From the NCBI GenBank assembly GCA_963931635.1, contig OZ007034.1, positions 2,170,001-2,234,000 of the forward strand: DNA of 64,000 nt. Direction: 5' to 3'. The notes under the pieces were generated by a model. It worked only from the letters and a program-made list of their open reading frames with translations, was not told the origin of the DNA and did not search any database. The DNA comes from Caccoplasma sp905210875. GTDB taxonomy: Bacteria; Bacteroidota; Bacteroidia; Bacteroidales; UBA11471. The position numbers and the translations under genes were made by a program. Positions 43,833 through 53,760 of the stretch are shown piece by piece (the first letter of the stretch is position 1; each line of letters opens with the position of its first letter).

Positions 43833-46406
43833 ATGAGTAAACATATTGCGGGCATCTTTATTTTGCTCCTGTTAATACTTCTGCCTTCCAAAGCCGGGGC
43901 TCAAACGACCACCATCACCGGTGTGGTAACCGACTCTATTACCGAGGCGCCACTCTCGTTTATATCGGTATTCCTGGGCGGTACGACTTCGGGGGTGATG
44001 ACCGACGAGAATGGCCGCTACACGATACGCACCTCGCGCACCGACTTTTCCGAGGTGGGGGCCACGTCGCTCGGCTATCGCGAGAAACGCATACCCGTGA
44101 AGCCGGGAGGCACCCATGTGGTGAATTTTGCCTTGCGGCCGTCGGACTACATCTTGAAAGATGTCAATATAAAACCCAAGAAAGAGAAATACAGTCGCAA
44201 AAACAATCCCGCCGTAGAGTTTGTCAAGAAACTCATTGCGCGGCGCGACGAGAACAACCCCGAGAATCACGACTACTTCTCGTATGAGCAGTACGACAAG
44301 ATGACGATGGCGCTCAACGATTTCTCCGAAGAGAAGAAAGACAAGTGGATATTCAAGAATTTCCAGTTTCTCTTTGATTTTGTCGACACTTCGGAGATCA
44401 CCGGCAAGCCCATACTCACAGTCTCCATTCGAGAAAAAGTATCGAAGAGCTATTATCGCAAGAATCCCAAGCAACACCGACAGAAGGTCGAGGGTGTCTA
44501 TCACGAAGGTGTCGACGACATGTTCAGCCGCGAAGGTATCACGGCATTTTACAACGAGGTGTTCAAGGAGATAGACATTTTCCAGAACAACATCACACTG
44601 ATGCTCACCCGCTTTGTGAGTCCGCTCTCGACGCTGGGTCCGGCCTTTTACAAATACTATCTGGGCGACACCCTCATGCTCGACGGCGAGAAGTGTCTCA
44701 AACTGCAATTCGTGCCGTTCAACTCCGAGTCGGCCGGCTTTGTAGGTACTCTCTATGTAACGCTCGACTCCACCTATTTTGTGAAGAAGCTCGACATGGC
44801 CGTGCCCAAAGACATAAACCTGAACTTTGTCGAAGACCTCATTATCAGTCAGGAATTTACCCGTACCGCCGACGGTACGCGCATAAAGACCAAAGACGAC
44901 ATGGTGGTCGAGTTCCAGATGATGCCCGGTACCCCCAAGCTCTATACCCGACGGCTGGCCATGTATCGCAAACATAGCTTTGAACAGCCCGTGGAGCAAG
45001 ATGTCATGGCACTCTTCGATCAGGAAAAACGAGTGGTCGTAGACGAGATGGCCGAGGTGATGCCGGCGTCGTTCTGGGACGATAACCGGCAGACCGAGCT
45101 GAAAAAGAAAGAGGGCATGGTGAGCCAGTTGCTGGAAAAACTGCGTTCCAACCCCGTGTACTATTGGCTCGAAAAAATTATCAAGATATTGATTACGGGA
45201 TATGTCGAGACCAACGAAGACAAAGACCTGAGCAAGTTTGACTTCGGCCCCATGAATACCACCATCAGCGGTAACACCGTCGAAGGTGCCCGTTTGCGGG
45301 TGGGTGGTTTCACGACGGCCAACCTTAACAAGCACTGGTTCTGGAAAGGTTACGTTGCCTACGGTTTCAGAGACCACCGGGTGAAATATTCGTCGCGCGT
45401 CGAATATTCGTTCAACGAAAAGAGCTATTCGCCGGCCGAGTATCCCATTCACTCCCTGGCCCTGACCCACACCTACGACATCAACCAACTGGGACAGCAG
45501 TACCAGTACACCAACAAAGACAATGTGTTCCTGGCTCTGAAACGCATGAGCGACACCAAGACTTCGTATTTGCAGAATACCGAGCTGTCGTATCAGCGTG
45601 AGCACGACTTCGGATTTTCCTACGGGGCCAACCTCCGCTACAAAATCGAAGAGTCGACCCGCTGGGTGCCCTTTATCGAAAACAGCGGAAAGGCACACAA
45701 ATATTACAACTGGGCCGAGACCGAGGTGCATCTGCGCTATGCCCCCAATGAGAAATTCTACCAGACCAAGGGTATGCGCTATCCCATCAACCGCGATGCT
45801 CCCATCTTTTTCCTTTCGCATACTTTCTCGCCGAAAGATTTCCTGGGCAGCTCCTATATGATAAACCGCACCGACTTCCGCTTCTCCAAAGACTTCTGGT
45901 TTTCGGCTTTCGGTCATCTCGAAACCGAATTCCAGTTCAGCCATGTGTGGAATCAGGCTCCATTTACGATGCTCATCTTGCCCAATGCCAACCTTTCGTA
46001 CACCATACAGGAGGGGTCGTACAGCCTGTTGAGCCCCATGGAGTTTGTACTCGACTCGTATGCTTCGTGGGACATCACCTATTTTGCCAACGGTATCTTG
46101 TTCAACCGCATTCCCGGCATAAAGATGCTGCGCATCAGAGAGGTACTGTCGTTCAAAGGCTTCTTCGGAAATCTATCGGACAAGAACAACCCCTTGCTGA
46201 CCGAGCGCAACCCCAACTTGTGGCGCTTCCCGGGCGAGAATGCCGTCTATGTCATGAATCCCCGCTGCCCCTACATGGAGTTTGGAGCCGGTCTCGACAA
46301 CATATTCAAGATTCTTCGCATCGAGTATGTATGGCGTCTTACCTATCGTGAGCATACCGATGTGGCCAAAGGAGGTGTGCGTATAGCCTTGCATTTCTCA
46401 TTCTAA
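43833..46406 (+). CDS. DUF5686 / carboxypeptidase-regulatory-like outer-membrane protein
   Basis: 857 residues. Signal peptide (MSKHIAGIFILLLLILLPSK, cleavage near AGAQT), a CarboxypepD_reg-like beta domain (about 27-110) with GVVTDSITEAPLSFISVFL, then a long DUF5686 part that ends as a beta-barrel with terminal Phe (IALHFSF). The layout resembles TonB-dependent receptors, but plug and TonB-box signatures are absent. It is widespread in Bacteroidetes with unknown function, probably in the outer membrane. It has its own promoter-like element. Confidence 0.9.
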   Translation: MSKHIAGIFILLLLILLPSKAGAQTTTITGVVTDSITEAPLSFISVFLGGTTSGVMTDENGRYTIRTSRTDFSEVGATSLGYREKRIPVKPGGTHVVNFALRPSDYILKDVNIKPKKEKYSRKNNPAVEFVKKLIARRDENNPENHDYFSYEQYDKMTMALNDFSEEKKDKWIFKNFQFLFDFVDTSEITGKPILTVSIREKVSKSYYRKNPKQHRQKVEGVYHEGVDDMFSREGITAFYNEVFKEIDIFQNNITLMLTRFVSPLSTLGPAFYKYYLGDTLMLDGEKCLKLQFVPFNSESAGFVGTLYVTLDSTYFVKKLDMAVPKDINLNFVEDLIISQEFTRTADGTRIKTKDDMVVEFQMMPGTPKLYTRRLAMYRKHSFEQPVEQDVMALFDQEKRVVVDEMAEVMPASFWDDNRQTELKKKEGMVSQLLEKLRSNPVYYWLEKIIKILITGYVETNEDKDLSKFDFGPMNTTISGNTVEGARLRVGGFTTANLNKHWFWKGYVAYGFRDHRVKYSSRVEYSFNEKSYSPAEYPIHSLALTHTYDINQLGQQYQYTNKDNVFLALKRMSDTKTSYLQNTELSYQREHDFGFSYGANLRYKIEESTRWVPFIENSGKAHKYYNWAETEVHLRYAPNEKFYQTKGMRYPINRDAPIFFLSHTFSPKDFLGSSYMINRTDFRFSKDFWFSAFGHLETEFQFSHVWNQAPFTMLILPNANLSYTIQEGSYSLLSPMEFVLDSYASWDITYFANGILFNRIPGIKMLRIREVLSFKGFFGNLSDKNNPLLTERNPNLWRFPGENAVYVMNPRCPYMEFGAGLDNIFKILRIEYVWRLTYREHTDVAKGGVRIALHFSF

Positions 46407-46536
46407 TACGGCAATCTCCGATAAAGAGGTGCAGGTGAGTGGCTGATTCCCAAGCGACTGTTGAGAAGTGTGAATAAATGCGAATTTGTTGATAAAAACA
46501 AATGCCGAATATCTTTTCAAATTGGCGCGAAAGCAC

Positions 46537-46544
46537 TACCTTTG
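46537..46544 (+). promoter_or_regulatory. -7 element of the 46622 operon
   Basis: TACCTTTG is an exact TAnnTTTG, 77 bases before the ATG. A TTTTC run at 46513-46517 lies near the -33 distance. Confidence 0.5.
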
Positions 46545-46621
46545 CAAGGAGAAAAGTCGGCTCTTGTGAGTTGCTGCGGTTTTGCCGTGTAGTTCTCGTG
46601 GGGTCGATAGATTGATAATCT

Positions 46622-47533
46622 ATGACGGATAATATTCATATTATTGCTTACGAAGACGACCTCTTGTCGCGTGTGGCATGTGCCATGCAAGAAAAAGGTC
46701 TGAATGTTTCCTGTTCGGGTTGTGCACCCGATTTGGTTCCGATGCTCGAGCAGAAAGGAGTTATGGTAGGGTCGTTGCAGCAGGTCATTGCTGCCGGTCG
46801 GAAAGTAAACTATGTTGTTTCGCCAGCGACGGGGAGTGCCCATCGTACCGATGCCGAGACAGAATATGCCGAGACATTGCATTTGCCGATTGTCCCGGTG
46901 TCGGACTTGTTTACGACCCTGACCGAAAATAAGGCTCTCGTGGTGGAGTGCAATTCGCGCTTTCCCAACCGTATCCTCTCTATTATCTGGTATATCTTGC
47001 AATCGCAGAAGCGCAATTGCGACTATTTGACCGAAACGTTCATGCAGGGCCTCACCCGTAAGGTGGCATTGTCGGAGAATACCCGGATATGCCTTCTCGA
47101 TGGCGACCTGCTGTTGCATACCGAAAGCCGTAACTATAAATCGAACATATTGATTCTCTCCTCCCTTCTGTGGAAAGAGACTCCCCAATATCCTACCTTT
47201 GAAAGCTATCTTGAGGTATGGCACAAAGCGGTAAATTCCATTGACAGAAACGGTATTCTCATCTATAATCAGGCTGTTACCGTGTTTCAGGAGTGGGCCG
47301 AGAATGTGCGGGAAGACATTACCGCCATACCGTTTAAGGTACACCCTTATCGCAAGGAGGGAGATGCTTGTATCCTGACCGGCATGAAAACCGAAATGAA
47401 ACTCACTTACCCCTGCGACGAAGAGTTGTTGTGCGACATCAATGCGGCCCGTCTCGTGTGTCGGCAATTGGGAGTGGCCGACAAGTCGTTCTATGAAATG
47501 ATTGCAACAGCCGATTTCTTAGGGAAAAAATAA
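46622..47533 (+). CDS. Degenerate Mur-ligase-like protein of unknown function
   Basis: 303 residues. The start (NIHIIAYEDDLLSRVACAMQ, then GLNVSCSGC) resembles the N-terminal Rossmann domain of MurC/Mpl ligases, and the middle follows their order, but the ATP loop GxxGKT[ST] is missing: the corresponding area reads NRFPNRILSIIWYIL. Catalysis by the usual mechanism is therefore unlikely. It sits 6 bases before the DUF4924 gene, an arrangement common in Bacteroidales from memory. Assignment as a Mur-ligase relative is tentative. Confidence 0.6.
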   Translation: MTDNIHIIAYEDDLLSRVACAMQEKGLNVSCSGCAPDLVPMLEQKGVMVGSLQQVIAAGRKVNYVVSPATGSAHRTDAETEYAETLHLPIVPVSDLFTTLTENKALVVECNSRFPNRILSIIWYILQSQKRNCDYLTETFMQGLTRKVALSENTRICLLDGDLLLHTESRNYKSNILILSSLLWKETPQYPTFESYLEVWHKAVNSIDRNGILIYNQAVTVFQEWAENVREDITAIPFKVHPYRKEGDACILTGMKTEMKLTYPCDEELLCDINAARLVCRQLGVADKSFYEMIATADFLGKK

Positions 47534-47539
47534 GTTCGT

Positions 47540-48085
47540 ATGTTAATTGCCCGGCAAAAGAAAAAAGAAAATATCGCCGAATACCTCCTTTACATGTGGC
47601 AGGTAGAAGATATCATACGGGCCTGTGGCGGCGACATGAATCTCATCCGCCAACGTATCATTGACGGCTATCAGGGATTGACCGACGAAACCCGTCGGGA
47701 GATGACCGACTGGTATGAAAACCTGTGCGAGATGATGCGCATCGAAGGTGTGATGGAAAAAGGCCACCTGCAAATCAACAAAAATGTCATTATTGAACTC
47801 ACCGACTTGCACCAGCGTCTTCTCAAATCGACCCGCGAGCCGTTTTATGGAGCAGCCTTTTTCAAGGCGTTGCCTTATATCGTTGAGCTGCGGGCCCGTT
47901 CGGGAAACGCCGAGGCCGGAGAGATAGAGACATGCTTCAATGCCCTCTATGGCATACTGATGTTGCGGTTGCAGAAAAAAGAGGTCTCTCCCGATACCGA
48001 AAAGGCGGTGCATGCCATCTCTCAATTTCTCGCTCTTCTTTCCGAAAAATACAAGCAGGAGAGAGCGGGTGAACTGGAATTATAA
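47540..48085 (+). CDS. DUF4924 family protein
   Basis: 181 residues, nearly all helical, beginning MLIARQKKKENIAEYLLYMW, the characteristic start of DUF4924. No enzyme motif and no membrane segment. Restricted to Bacteroidetes and of unknown function. It lies 6 bases after the Mur-ligase-like gene and 22 bases before rmlD, so the three are probably one transcript. Confidence 0.87.
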   Translation: MLIARQKKKENIAEYLLYMWQVEDIIRACGGDMNLIRQRIIDGYQGLTDETRREMTDWYENLCEMMRIEGVMEKGHLQINKNVIIELTDLHQRLLKSTREPFYGAAFFKALPYIVELRARSGNAEAGEIETCFNALYGILMLRLQKKEVSPDTEKAVHAISQFLALLSEKYKQERAGELEL

Positions 48086-48107
48086 ATACATTCTATAAAC
48101 CCTGCCT

Positions 48108-48974
48108 ATGTCAACCATTCTTGTAACAGGTGCTAACGGACAGTTGGGCAACGAAATGCGCAACTTGTCGAGTACCGACCCTGCTAACCGGTATCTCTTT
48201 ACCGATGTTCAGGAACTTGATATAACCGACCTTGCCCGCGTGCAGGCATTCCTGTCGGAAAATACTGTTGATTATATTGTAAATTGCGCTGCCTATACAG
48301 CTGTGGATAAGGCTGAAAGCGATATTGAACTGTGCCGAAAAATAAATGCCTTTGCCGTAGAAAATCTGGCCAAGGCATCGGCTGCCATTGGAGCCCGAAT
48401 GATACACGTCTCGACCGACTATGTGTATAGCGGTACCCATTATATGCCCTATGTCGAGAGCGATGCCGTGGCACCTACCTCGGTCTACGGTGTTACCAAG
48501 CTCGAAGGCGAGCAGTTGCTGCTGGCCGCCAACCCCGCATCGGTCATCTTGCGCACATCGTGGCTCTACTCGCCCTACGGCAACAATTTCGTAAAGACCA
48601 TGCTGCGTCTGGGACGCGAAAGAGAGAAACTCTCGGTCGTTTTCGACCAGGTAGGAACGCCCACCTATGCCGCCGACCTGGCTGCAGCCATCGTGACCAT
48701 ACTCAATGCGCCGGAGTTCATACCCGGAATTTATAATTTCTCCGACGAAGGTGTGTGCAGCTGGTACGACTTTACCCTCACCATACACCGCATGGCCGGC
48801 ATCGATACCTGTCGGGTGTCGCCCATCGACACGGCCGATTATCCCTCGGCCGCCACTCGCCCCTTTTACAGCGTGATGAACAAGAAAAAGATAAAAGCCA
48901 CCTACGGCGTGAAGATACCCCACTGGGAAGAGAGCTTGCAGAAATGCATCGCCATATTGGAGAATAAAAATTAA
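48108..48974 (+). CDS. rfbD: dTDP-4-dehydrorhamnose reductase
   Basis: 288 residues. Short-chain dehydrogenase fold with the nucleotide loop GANGQLGNEM, VNCAAYTAVDKAE, and the catalytic Tyr/Lys in YGVTKLEGEQ, as in RmlD/RfbD. It reduces the last intermediate to dTDP-L-rhamnose for surface polysaccharide. The other rml genes are not in the window. It precedes prfC by 15 bases. Confidence 0.93.
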   Translation: MSTILVTGANGQLGNEMRNLSSTDPANRYLFTDVQELDITDLARVQAFLSENTVDYIVNCAAYTAVDKAESDIELCRKINAFAVENLAKASAAIGARMIHVSTDYVYSGTHYMPYVESDAVAPTSVYGVTKLEGEQLLLAANPASVILRTSWLYSPYGNNFVKTMLRLGREREKLSVVFDQVGTPTYAADLAAAIVTILNAPEFIPGIYNFSDEGVCSWYDFTLTIHRMAGIDTCRVSPIDTADYPSAATRPFYSVMNKKKIKATYGVKIPHWEESLQKCIAILENKN

Positions 48975-48989
48975 AACCCCCGATACAAC

Positions 48990-50570
48990 GTGAGTACATT
49001 TACCGAAGAGATTCAGAAACGACGCACTTTTGCCATTATCAGTCACCCCGATGCCGGTAAGACCACTCTTACCGAGAAGTTGTTGCTTTTTGGTGGTGCC
49101 ATTCATGTGGCAGGTGCCGTGAAGTCCAACAAGATAAAGAAGACCGCTACCTCGGACTGGATGGAAATCGAGAAACAGCGCGGTATATCGGTAGCCACGT
49201 CGGTGATGGGTTTTAATTATGGCGTTTACAAAATCAACATTCTCGATACCCCTGGTCACCAGGATTTTGCCGAGGATACCTATCGCACACTGACTGCCGT
49301 GGATAGTGTAATTATTGTAATTGATGCGGCTAAAGGTGTTGAAACACAGACTCGTAAGCTGATGGAGGTGTGCCGCATGCGCAAGACCCCCGTCATCGTC
49401 TTTGTCAACAAGCTCGACCGTGAAGGTCAGGACCCGTTTGACCTGCTCGATGAGATAGAGACCGAGCTCAAAATAGCGGTGCGCCCACTCAGTTGGCCCA
49501 TCAATATCGGCCAGCGTTTCAAGGGCGTGTACAATATCTATGAAAAAAATCTCAACCTCTATACACCCAGCAAGCAGGTGGTGACCGAAGCCATAGAGTT
49601 CAGCGATATCAACAATCCCGAGCTCGAAAAGCATATCGGCGAGAGCGATGCCGCAAAGTTGCGGGCCGACCTTGAACTGATTGCCGGTGTCTATCCCGAT
49701 TTCGATGTAGAGGAATACCTTACCGGTGACCTGGCTCCCGTATTTTTCGGGTCGGCGCTCAACAACTTCGGTGTGCGGGAACTGCTCGACTGTTTTGTCG
49801 AGATAGCCCCTTCGCCACGCCCTGTGCAGGCTGTCGAACGTCTGGTGCGTCCCGAAGAGGAGACTTTTTCGGGATTTGTGTTTAAGATTCACGCCAACAT
49901 GGACCCCAATCACCGCAGTTGCATTGCTTTTGTAAAAGTGTGCTCGGGAATATTCCTCCGTAACGAAAATTACAAGCATGTGCGTCTGGGCAAGATGATG
50001 CGCTTTTCAAGTCCTACGGCCTTCATGGCACAGCGCAAGTCGACTGTCGACGAGGCCTATCCCGGCGATATCGTGGGCTTGCCCGATACAGGGAATTTCA
50101 AGATTGGTGATACTCTTACGGCCGGTGAGGAGTTGCACTTCAAGGGTTTGCCCAGTTTCTCGCCCGAGATGTTCAAATATATCGAGAATACCGACCCCAT
50201 GAAGACCAAGCAGCTCAACAAAGGGCTCGACCAGCTGATGGGCGAGGGTGTGGCTCAGATGTTTGTCAACCAGTTCAACGGCCGGAAAATCATCGGTACG
50301 GTGGGTCAGTTGCAGTTTGAGGTCATACAGTACCGTTTGCTGCATGAGTATGGCGCTCAGTGCCGCTGGGAGCCCCTCAGCCTCTACAAGGCCTGCTGGG
50401 TGGAGAGCGACGATGCTGAGGCTCTCGAAAACTTTAAGAAGCGGAAATACCAGTTTATGGCCAAAGACCGCGACGGCCGCGACGTGTTCCTCGCCGACTC
50501 GGCATACGTGTTGCAGATGGCCCAGAGCGATTTCCCCAAAATCCGTTTCCACTTCACTTCGGAATTTTAG
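48990..50570 (+). CDS. prfC: Peptide chain release factor 3
   Basis: 526 residues starting with GTG (VSTFTEEIQKRRTFAIISHP). GTPase motifs: G1 SHPDAGKTTLTEK (about 18-30), G3 DTPGHQDF and G4 NKLDRE, then EF-G-like domain 2 and the RF3 C-terminal domain. It removes RF1/RF2 from the ribosome after termination. It is last in the rfbD operon; guaA has its own promoter just downstream. Confidence 0.95.
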   Translation: MSTFTEEIQKRRTFAIISHPDAGKTTLTEKLLLFGGAIHVAGAVKSNKIKKTATSDWMEIEKQRGISVATSVMGFNYGVYKINILDTPGHQDFAEDTYRTLTAVDSVIIVIDAAKGVETQTRKLMEVCRMRKTPVIVFVNKLDREGQDPFDLLDEIETELKIAVRPLSWPINIGQRFKGVYNIYEKNLNLYTPSKQVVTEAIEFSDINNPELEKHIGESDAAKLRADLELIAGVYPDFDVEEYLTGDLAPVFFGSALNNFGVRELLDCFVEIAPSPRPVQAVERLVRPEEETFSGFVFKIHANMDPNHRSCIAFVKVCSGIFLRNENYKHVRLGKMMRFSSPTAFMAQRKSTVDEAYPGDIVGLPDTGNFKIGDTLTAGEELHFKGLPSFSPEMFKYIENTDPMKTKQLNKGLDQLMGEGVAQMFVNQFNGRKIIGTVGQLQFEVIQYRLLHEYGAQCRWEPLSLYKACWVESDDAEALENFKKRKYQFMAKDRDGRDVFLADSAYVLQMAQSDFPKIRFHFTSEF

Positions 50571-50590
50571 CATCCCGGCAGGCGCAGCCG

Positions 50591-50622
50591 TTTGCGCATA
50601 TGCGGCAATATCCGTATATTTG
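50591..50622 (+). promoter_or_regulatory. Consensus promoter of guaA
   Basis: TTTG at 50591-50594, a 20-base spacer and TATATTTG at 50615-50622, 43 bases before the ATG. It also shows that the longer guaA frame starting at 50600 is not used. Confidence 0.85.
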
Positions 50623-50665
50623 CCGACAAGACCATTCACACCGAAACAACTTATCACAAACAGAT

Positions 50666-52189
50666 ATGCAAGAAAAAATTATCATTCTCGATTTCGGCTC
50701 GCAGACCACGCAGCTTATCGGCCGTCGTGTGCGGGAGCTCGATACCTATTGCGAGATATTGCCTTACAACAAGTTTCCGCATGGCGATGAGAGCATCAAG
50801 GGTGTCATACTCTCGGGTAGCCCTTTCTCGGTATACGACAGTAAAGCATTCAAAATCGACCTCTCGGAGATACGTGGAAAATATCCCATTCTCGGTATCT
50901 GCTACGGGGCACAGTTTATGGCATACAGCAATGGAGGTAAAGTAGAGCCGGCGCAGAGCCGTGAATATGGCCGTGCTCATCTTTCTCATTTCTGCAAAGA
51001 TAACATTTTGTTCAAGAACGTACGGGAGAATACGCAGGTGTGGATGTCGCATGGCGATACCATTACGGCTGTACCCGATAATTTTGAAGTCATTGCCTCT
51101 ACCGATGAAGTGGCCATAGCTGCCTATCAAATAAAGGGAGAGAAGGTGTGGGGCGTACAGTTCCACCCCGAAGTCTATCACACCGAAGACGGAACGCAGA
51201 TTCTCCGCAACTTTGTGGTCGATGTCTGCGGTTGCAAGCAAGACTGGTCGCCCGCCTCGTTTATCGAGACGACCGTAGCCCGTCTCAAAGAGCAGCTGGG
51301 CGACGACAAGGTCGTGCTCGGACTTTCGGGCGGTGTCGATTCGTCGGTAGCTGCCGTGTTGCTCAACAAGGCCATCGGGAAAAACCTTACCTGTATCTTT
51401 GTCGACCACGGACTGTTGCGCAAGAACGAGTTTGAAAACGTGATGCACGACTATGAGCACCTCGGTCTCAACGTTATCGGTGTCAATGCCAAAGACAAAT
51501 TTTACCGCGAACTTGCCGGTGTCAAGGAGCCCGAACGCAAACGTAAAATCATAGGCAAGGGCTTTATCGACGTCTTTGACGAAGAGGCCCGCAAGATAAA
51601 AGATGTGAAGTGGCTGGCACAAGGTACGATATATCCCGACGTCATCGAGTCGCTCTCCATCACCGGTACGGTCATCAAGAGCCACCACAATGTGGGTGGT
51701 CTCCCCGAGAAGATGAACCTCAAATTGTGTGAGCCATTGCGTCTCCTCTTCAAGGACGAGGTGCGCCGCGTAGGCCGTGAGTTGGGTATGATGGAGCGTC
51801 TCATCAACCGTCACCCCTTCCCGGGTCCGGGTCTGGCCGTGCGCATATTGGGCGACATCACCCCCGAGAAGGTGCGCATACTCCAAGATGCCGATGACAT
51901 ATTCATTCAGGGATTGCGCGACTGGGGTCTCTACGACAAGGTATGGCAGGCCGGAACCATTCTGCTGCCCGTGCAGTCGGTCGGTGTCATGGGAGATGAA
52001 CGTACCTATGAGAATGCCGTTGCCCTGCGGGCCGTTACCTCGACCGATGCCATGACGGCCGACTGGGCACATCTGCCGTATGAGTTCCTCGGAAAAATCT
52101 CCAACGAAATCATCAACAAGGTAAAGGGTGTGAACCGTGTAACCTACGACATCAGTTCCAAACCGCCTTCGACCATCGAGTGGGAGTAA
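50666..52189 (+). CDS. guaA: GMP synthase (glutamine-hydrolysing)
   Basis: 507 residues from the ATG at 50666 (MQEKIIILDFGSQ). Class I amidotransferase domain with the nucleophile Cys in LGICYGAQ and His in WGVQFHPE, then the ATP-pyrophosphatase domain with GLSGGVDSS, and a C-terminal dimerisation domain ending KPPSTIEWE. It turns XMP into GMP. The upstream frame covers the promoter and is excluded. Ends at a strong terminator, so it is a single-gene unit. Confidence 0.97.
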   Translation: MQEKIIILDFGSQTTQLIGRRVRELDTYCEILPYNKFPHGDESIKGVILSGSPFSVYDSKAFKIDLSEIRGKYPILGICYGAQFMAYSNGGKVEPAQSREYGRAHLSHFCKDNILFKNVRENTQVWMSHGDTITAVPDNFEVIASTDEVAIAAYQIKGEKVWGVQFHPEVYHTEDGTQILRNFVVDVCGCKQDWSPASFIETTVARLKEQLGDDKVVLGLSGGVDSSVAAVLLNKAIGKNLTCIFVDHGLLRKNEFENVMHDYEHLGLNVIGVNAKDKFYRELAGVKEPERKRKIIGKGFIDVFDEEARKIKDVKWLAQGTIYPDVIESLSITGTVIKSHHNVGGLPEKMNLKLCEPLRLLFKDEVRRVGRELGMMERLINRHPFPGPGLAVRILGDITPEKVRILQDADDIFIQGLRDWGLYDKVWQAGTILLPVQSVGVMGDERTYENAVALRAVTSTDAMTADWAHLPYEFLGKISNEIINKVKGVNRVTYDISSKPPSTIEWE

Positions 52190-52212
52190 TGATAGATTCC
52201 CGATAAGTATCT

Positions 52213-52241
52213 AAGCCCCGACATTTTTTGTCGGGGCTTTT
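52213..52241 (+). terminator. Terminator of guaA
   Basis: Ten-bp stem AGCCCCGACA (52214-52223) with TGTCGGGGCT (52229-52238), followed by TTT and a T-rich stretch. Confidence 0.92.
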
Positions 52242-52489
52242 CTGCTTGTTAATGTTATACCGGCATGACTATCATCTCCCGATGGAGACGGGAGTGAAAA
52301 AAGGTTGTTCTGTCCATGTGTCTCTTTGACGGGTGAGCGGCGAAGGCAAAGAGGCGTTGGCTCGTCTCCTTGGGAGGTGGGGAGGAGTTGTCGTGTCACT
52401 TCCATGCCACGGTTGGCGGCCGGTCATTTTGTTATCAACACAATTGCGTATTTTCTGGTGCTGCTCGTTTCTCTCTCGGAAAAATTATC
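52242..52489. other. Non-coding region upstream of the dnaN promoter
   Basis: Holds small dyads, CTCCCG/CGGGAG (about 52277-52296) and CTCTTTG/CAAAGAG (about 52323-52355). No promoter or T run defines an RNA, and no gene is seen. Confidence 0.45.
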
Positions 52490-52497
52490 TATATTTG
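52490..52497 (+). promoter_or_regulatory. -7 element of the dnaN operon
   Basis: TATATTTG is an exact TAnnTTTG, 129 bases before dnaN. A TTTC lies 18 bases upstream as a poor -33. Confidence 0.55.
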
Positions 52498-52626
52498 TAA
52501 AGTATAAGAAGTGCTCGGGCGTGTCTTGTGAGTTCCTTTTTCTCATACCGCGCCAGCCTGCTTATATGCAACGGGTTGGGGGAGTCTCCCACAGTAAAAG
52601 TGTAACAACATAAAAAACATACATAT

Positions 52627-53751
52627 ATGAAATTCGTCGTATCAAGCACCTTGTTGCTCTCTCATTTGCAGACGGTGGGAAGAGTCATCAACTCCAAAAA
52701 CTCCATGCCGATTCTTGATAACTTTCTTTTCTCTCTGGAAGGAAATCAATTGACGATAACCGCGTCGGACCAGGAAACGACCATGACCACCACCATCGGA
52801 TTGATAGAGGCCGAAGGCAGCGGTCTCTTTGCCGTGTCGGCCAAGATACTTCTCGACCCGTTGCGTGAGTTGCCCGAGCAGCCGTTGACATTCCAGGTAA
52901 ACGATGACAACCTGGAAATCTTCCTTTATTACCAGAACGGCAAGTACAATTTTGTCGGTGTCAATGGCTATGAATATCCCCAGCGTCCGCCCATGAGTGA
53001 GAATGCCACACGATTCACCATGCCAGCCTCTGTCTTGCTCAATGGCATTACCCGCAGCCTTTTTGCCGCAGCCAACGATGAGTTGCGGCCGGTTATGAAC
53101 GGTGTGTGCATGGATATTCACCCCGACGATATTGTCTTTGTCGCTTCCGACGGCTATATTCTGGTGAAGTATTGTAATACCGCCGTGAAATCGGGTATCG
53201 AAGCAACGGTCATTCTGCCCAAGAAACCCGCATCGCTCTTGAAAAATATTCTCGCCAAGGAGAGTGGCGACATAACGGTGGAGTTTGACGAGAAGAACAT
53301 CTGTTTCCATCTCTCCAACTTTGTGCTGATATGCCGTCTTATCGAGGGTCGTTACCCCAATTACATGTCGGTTATTCCACAGAACAACAGCAACCGTCTC
53401 ATTATCGATCGCACGCTGTTCATCAGTGTGCTGCGTCGTATCTCGGTATTCTCCGACCCGGCCAATTCGCTGGTGCGTCTCGACCTGAGTCCCAACCGTC
53501 TGGTCGTTTCGGCCCAGTATGCCGGCCTCTCGACGGCTGCCGATGAAAGCATTACCTGCAACTACACCGGCGACACGATGTGTATCGGGTTCAGCGCCAC
53601 CCAGTTGGTAGAGATACTCAACAACATCAATTCGCAAGAGGTCATGGTCGACCTGGCCGATCCCGGTCGTGCCGGTATCCTTCTCCCCGGCGAGAACGAG
53701 CCCGACGAAGACCTGCTGATGTTGCTCATGCCCATGATGTTGAAAGACTAA
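52627..53751 (+). CDS. dnaN: DNA polymerase III beta sliding clamp
   Basis: 374 residues, normal length, three tandem clamp domains (about 1-120, 125-245, 250-374). It starts MKFVVSSTLLLSHLQTVGRV and ends with the conserved LLMLLMPMMLKD, close to the usual PMR-type end. It forms the ring that tethers DNA polymerases. First gene of an operon of DNA maintenance and cofactor genes, with the exonuclease 9 bases after it. The dnaA gene is not adjacent. Confidence 0.96.
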   Translation: MKFVVSSTLLLSHLQTVGRVINSKNSMPILDNFLFSLEGNQLTITASDQETTMTTTIGLIEAEGSGLFAVSAKILLDPLRELPEQPLTFQVNDDNLEIFLYYQNGKYNFVGVNGYEYPQRPPMSENATRFTMPASVLLNGITRSLFAAANDELRPVMNGVCMDIHPDDIVFVASDGYILVKYCNTAVKSGIEATVILPKKPASLLKNILAKESGDITVEFDEKNICFHLSNFVLICRLIEGRYPNYMSVIPQNNSNRLIIDRTLFISVLRRISVFSDPANSLVRLDLSPNRLVVSAQYAGLSTAADESITCNYTGDTMCIGFSATQLVEILNNINSQEVMVDLADPGRAGILLPGENEPDEDLLMLLMPMMLKD

Positions 53752-53760
53752 TATCGACTT

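Noticed and set aside
43872..45944. 690-residue open frame on the minus strand
   Set aside because: Opposite the DUF5686 gene; no family features and arises from codon bias.
48111..49979. 622-residue open frame on the minus strand
   Set aside because: Opposite rfbD and prfC; no family features.
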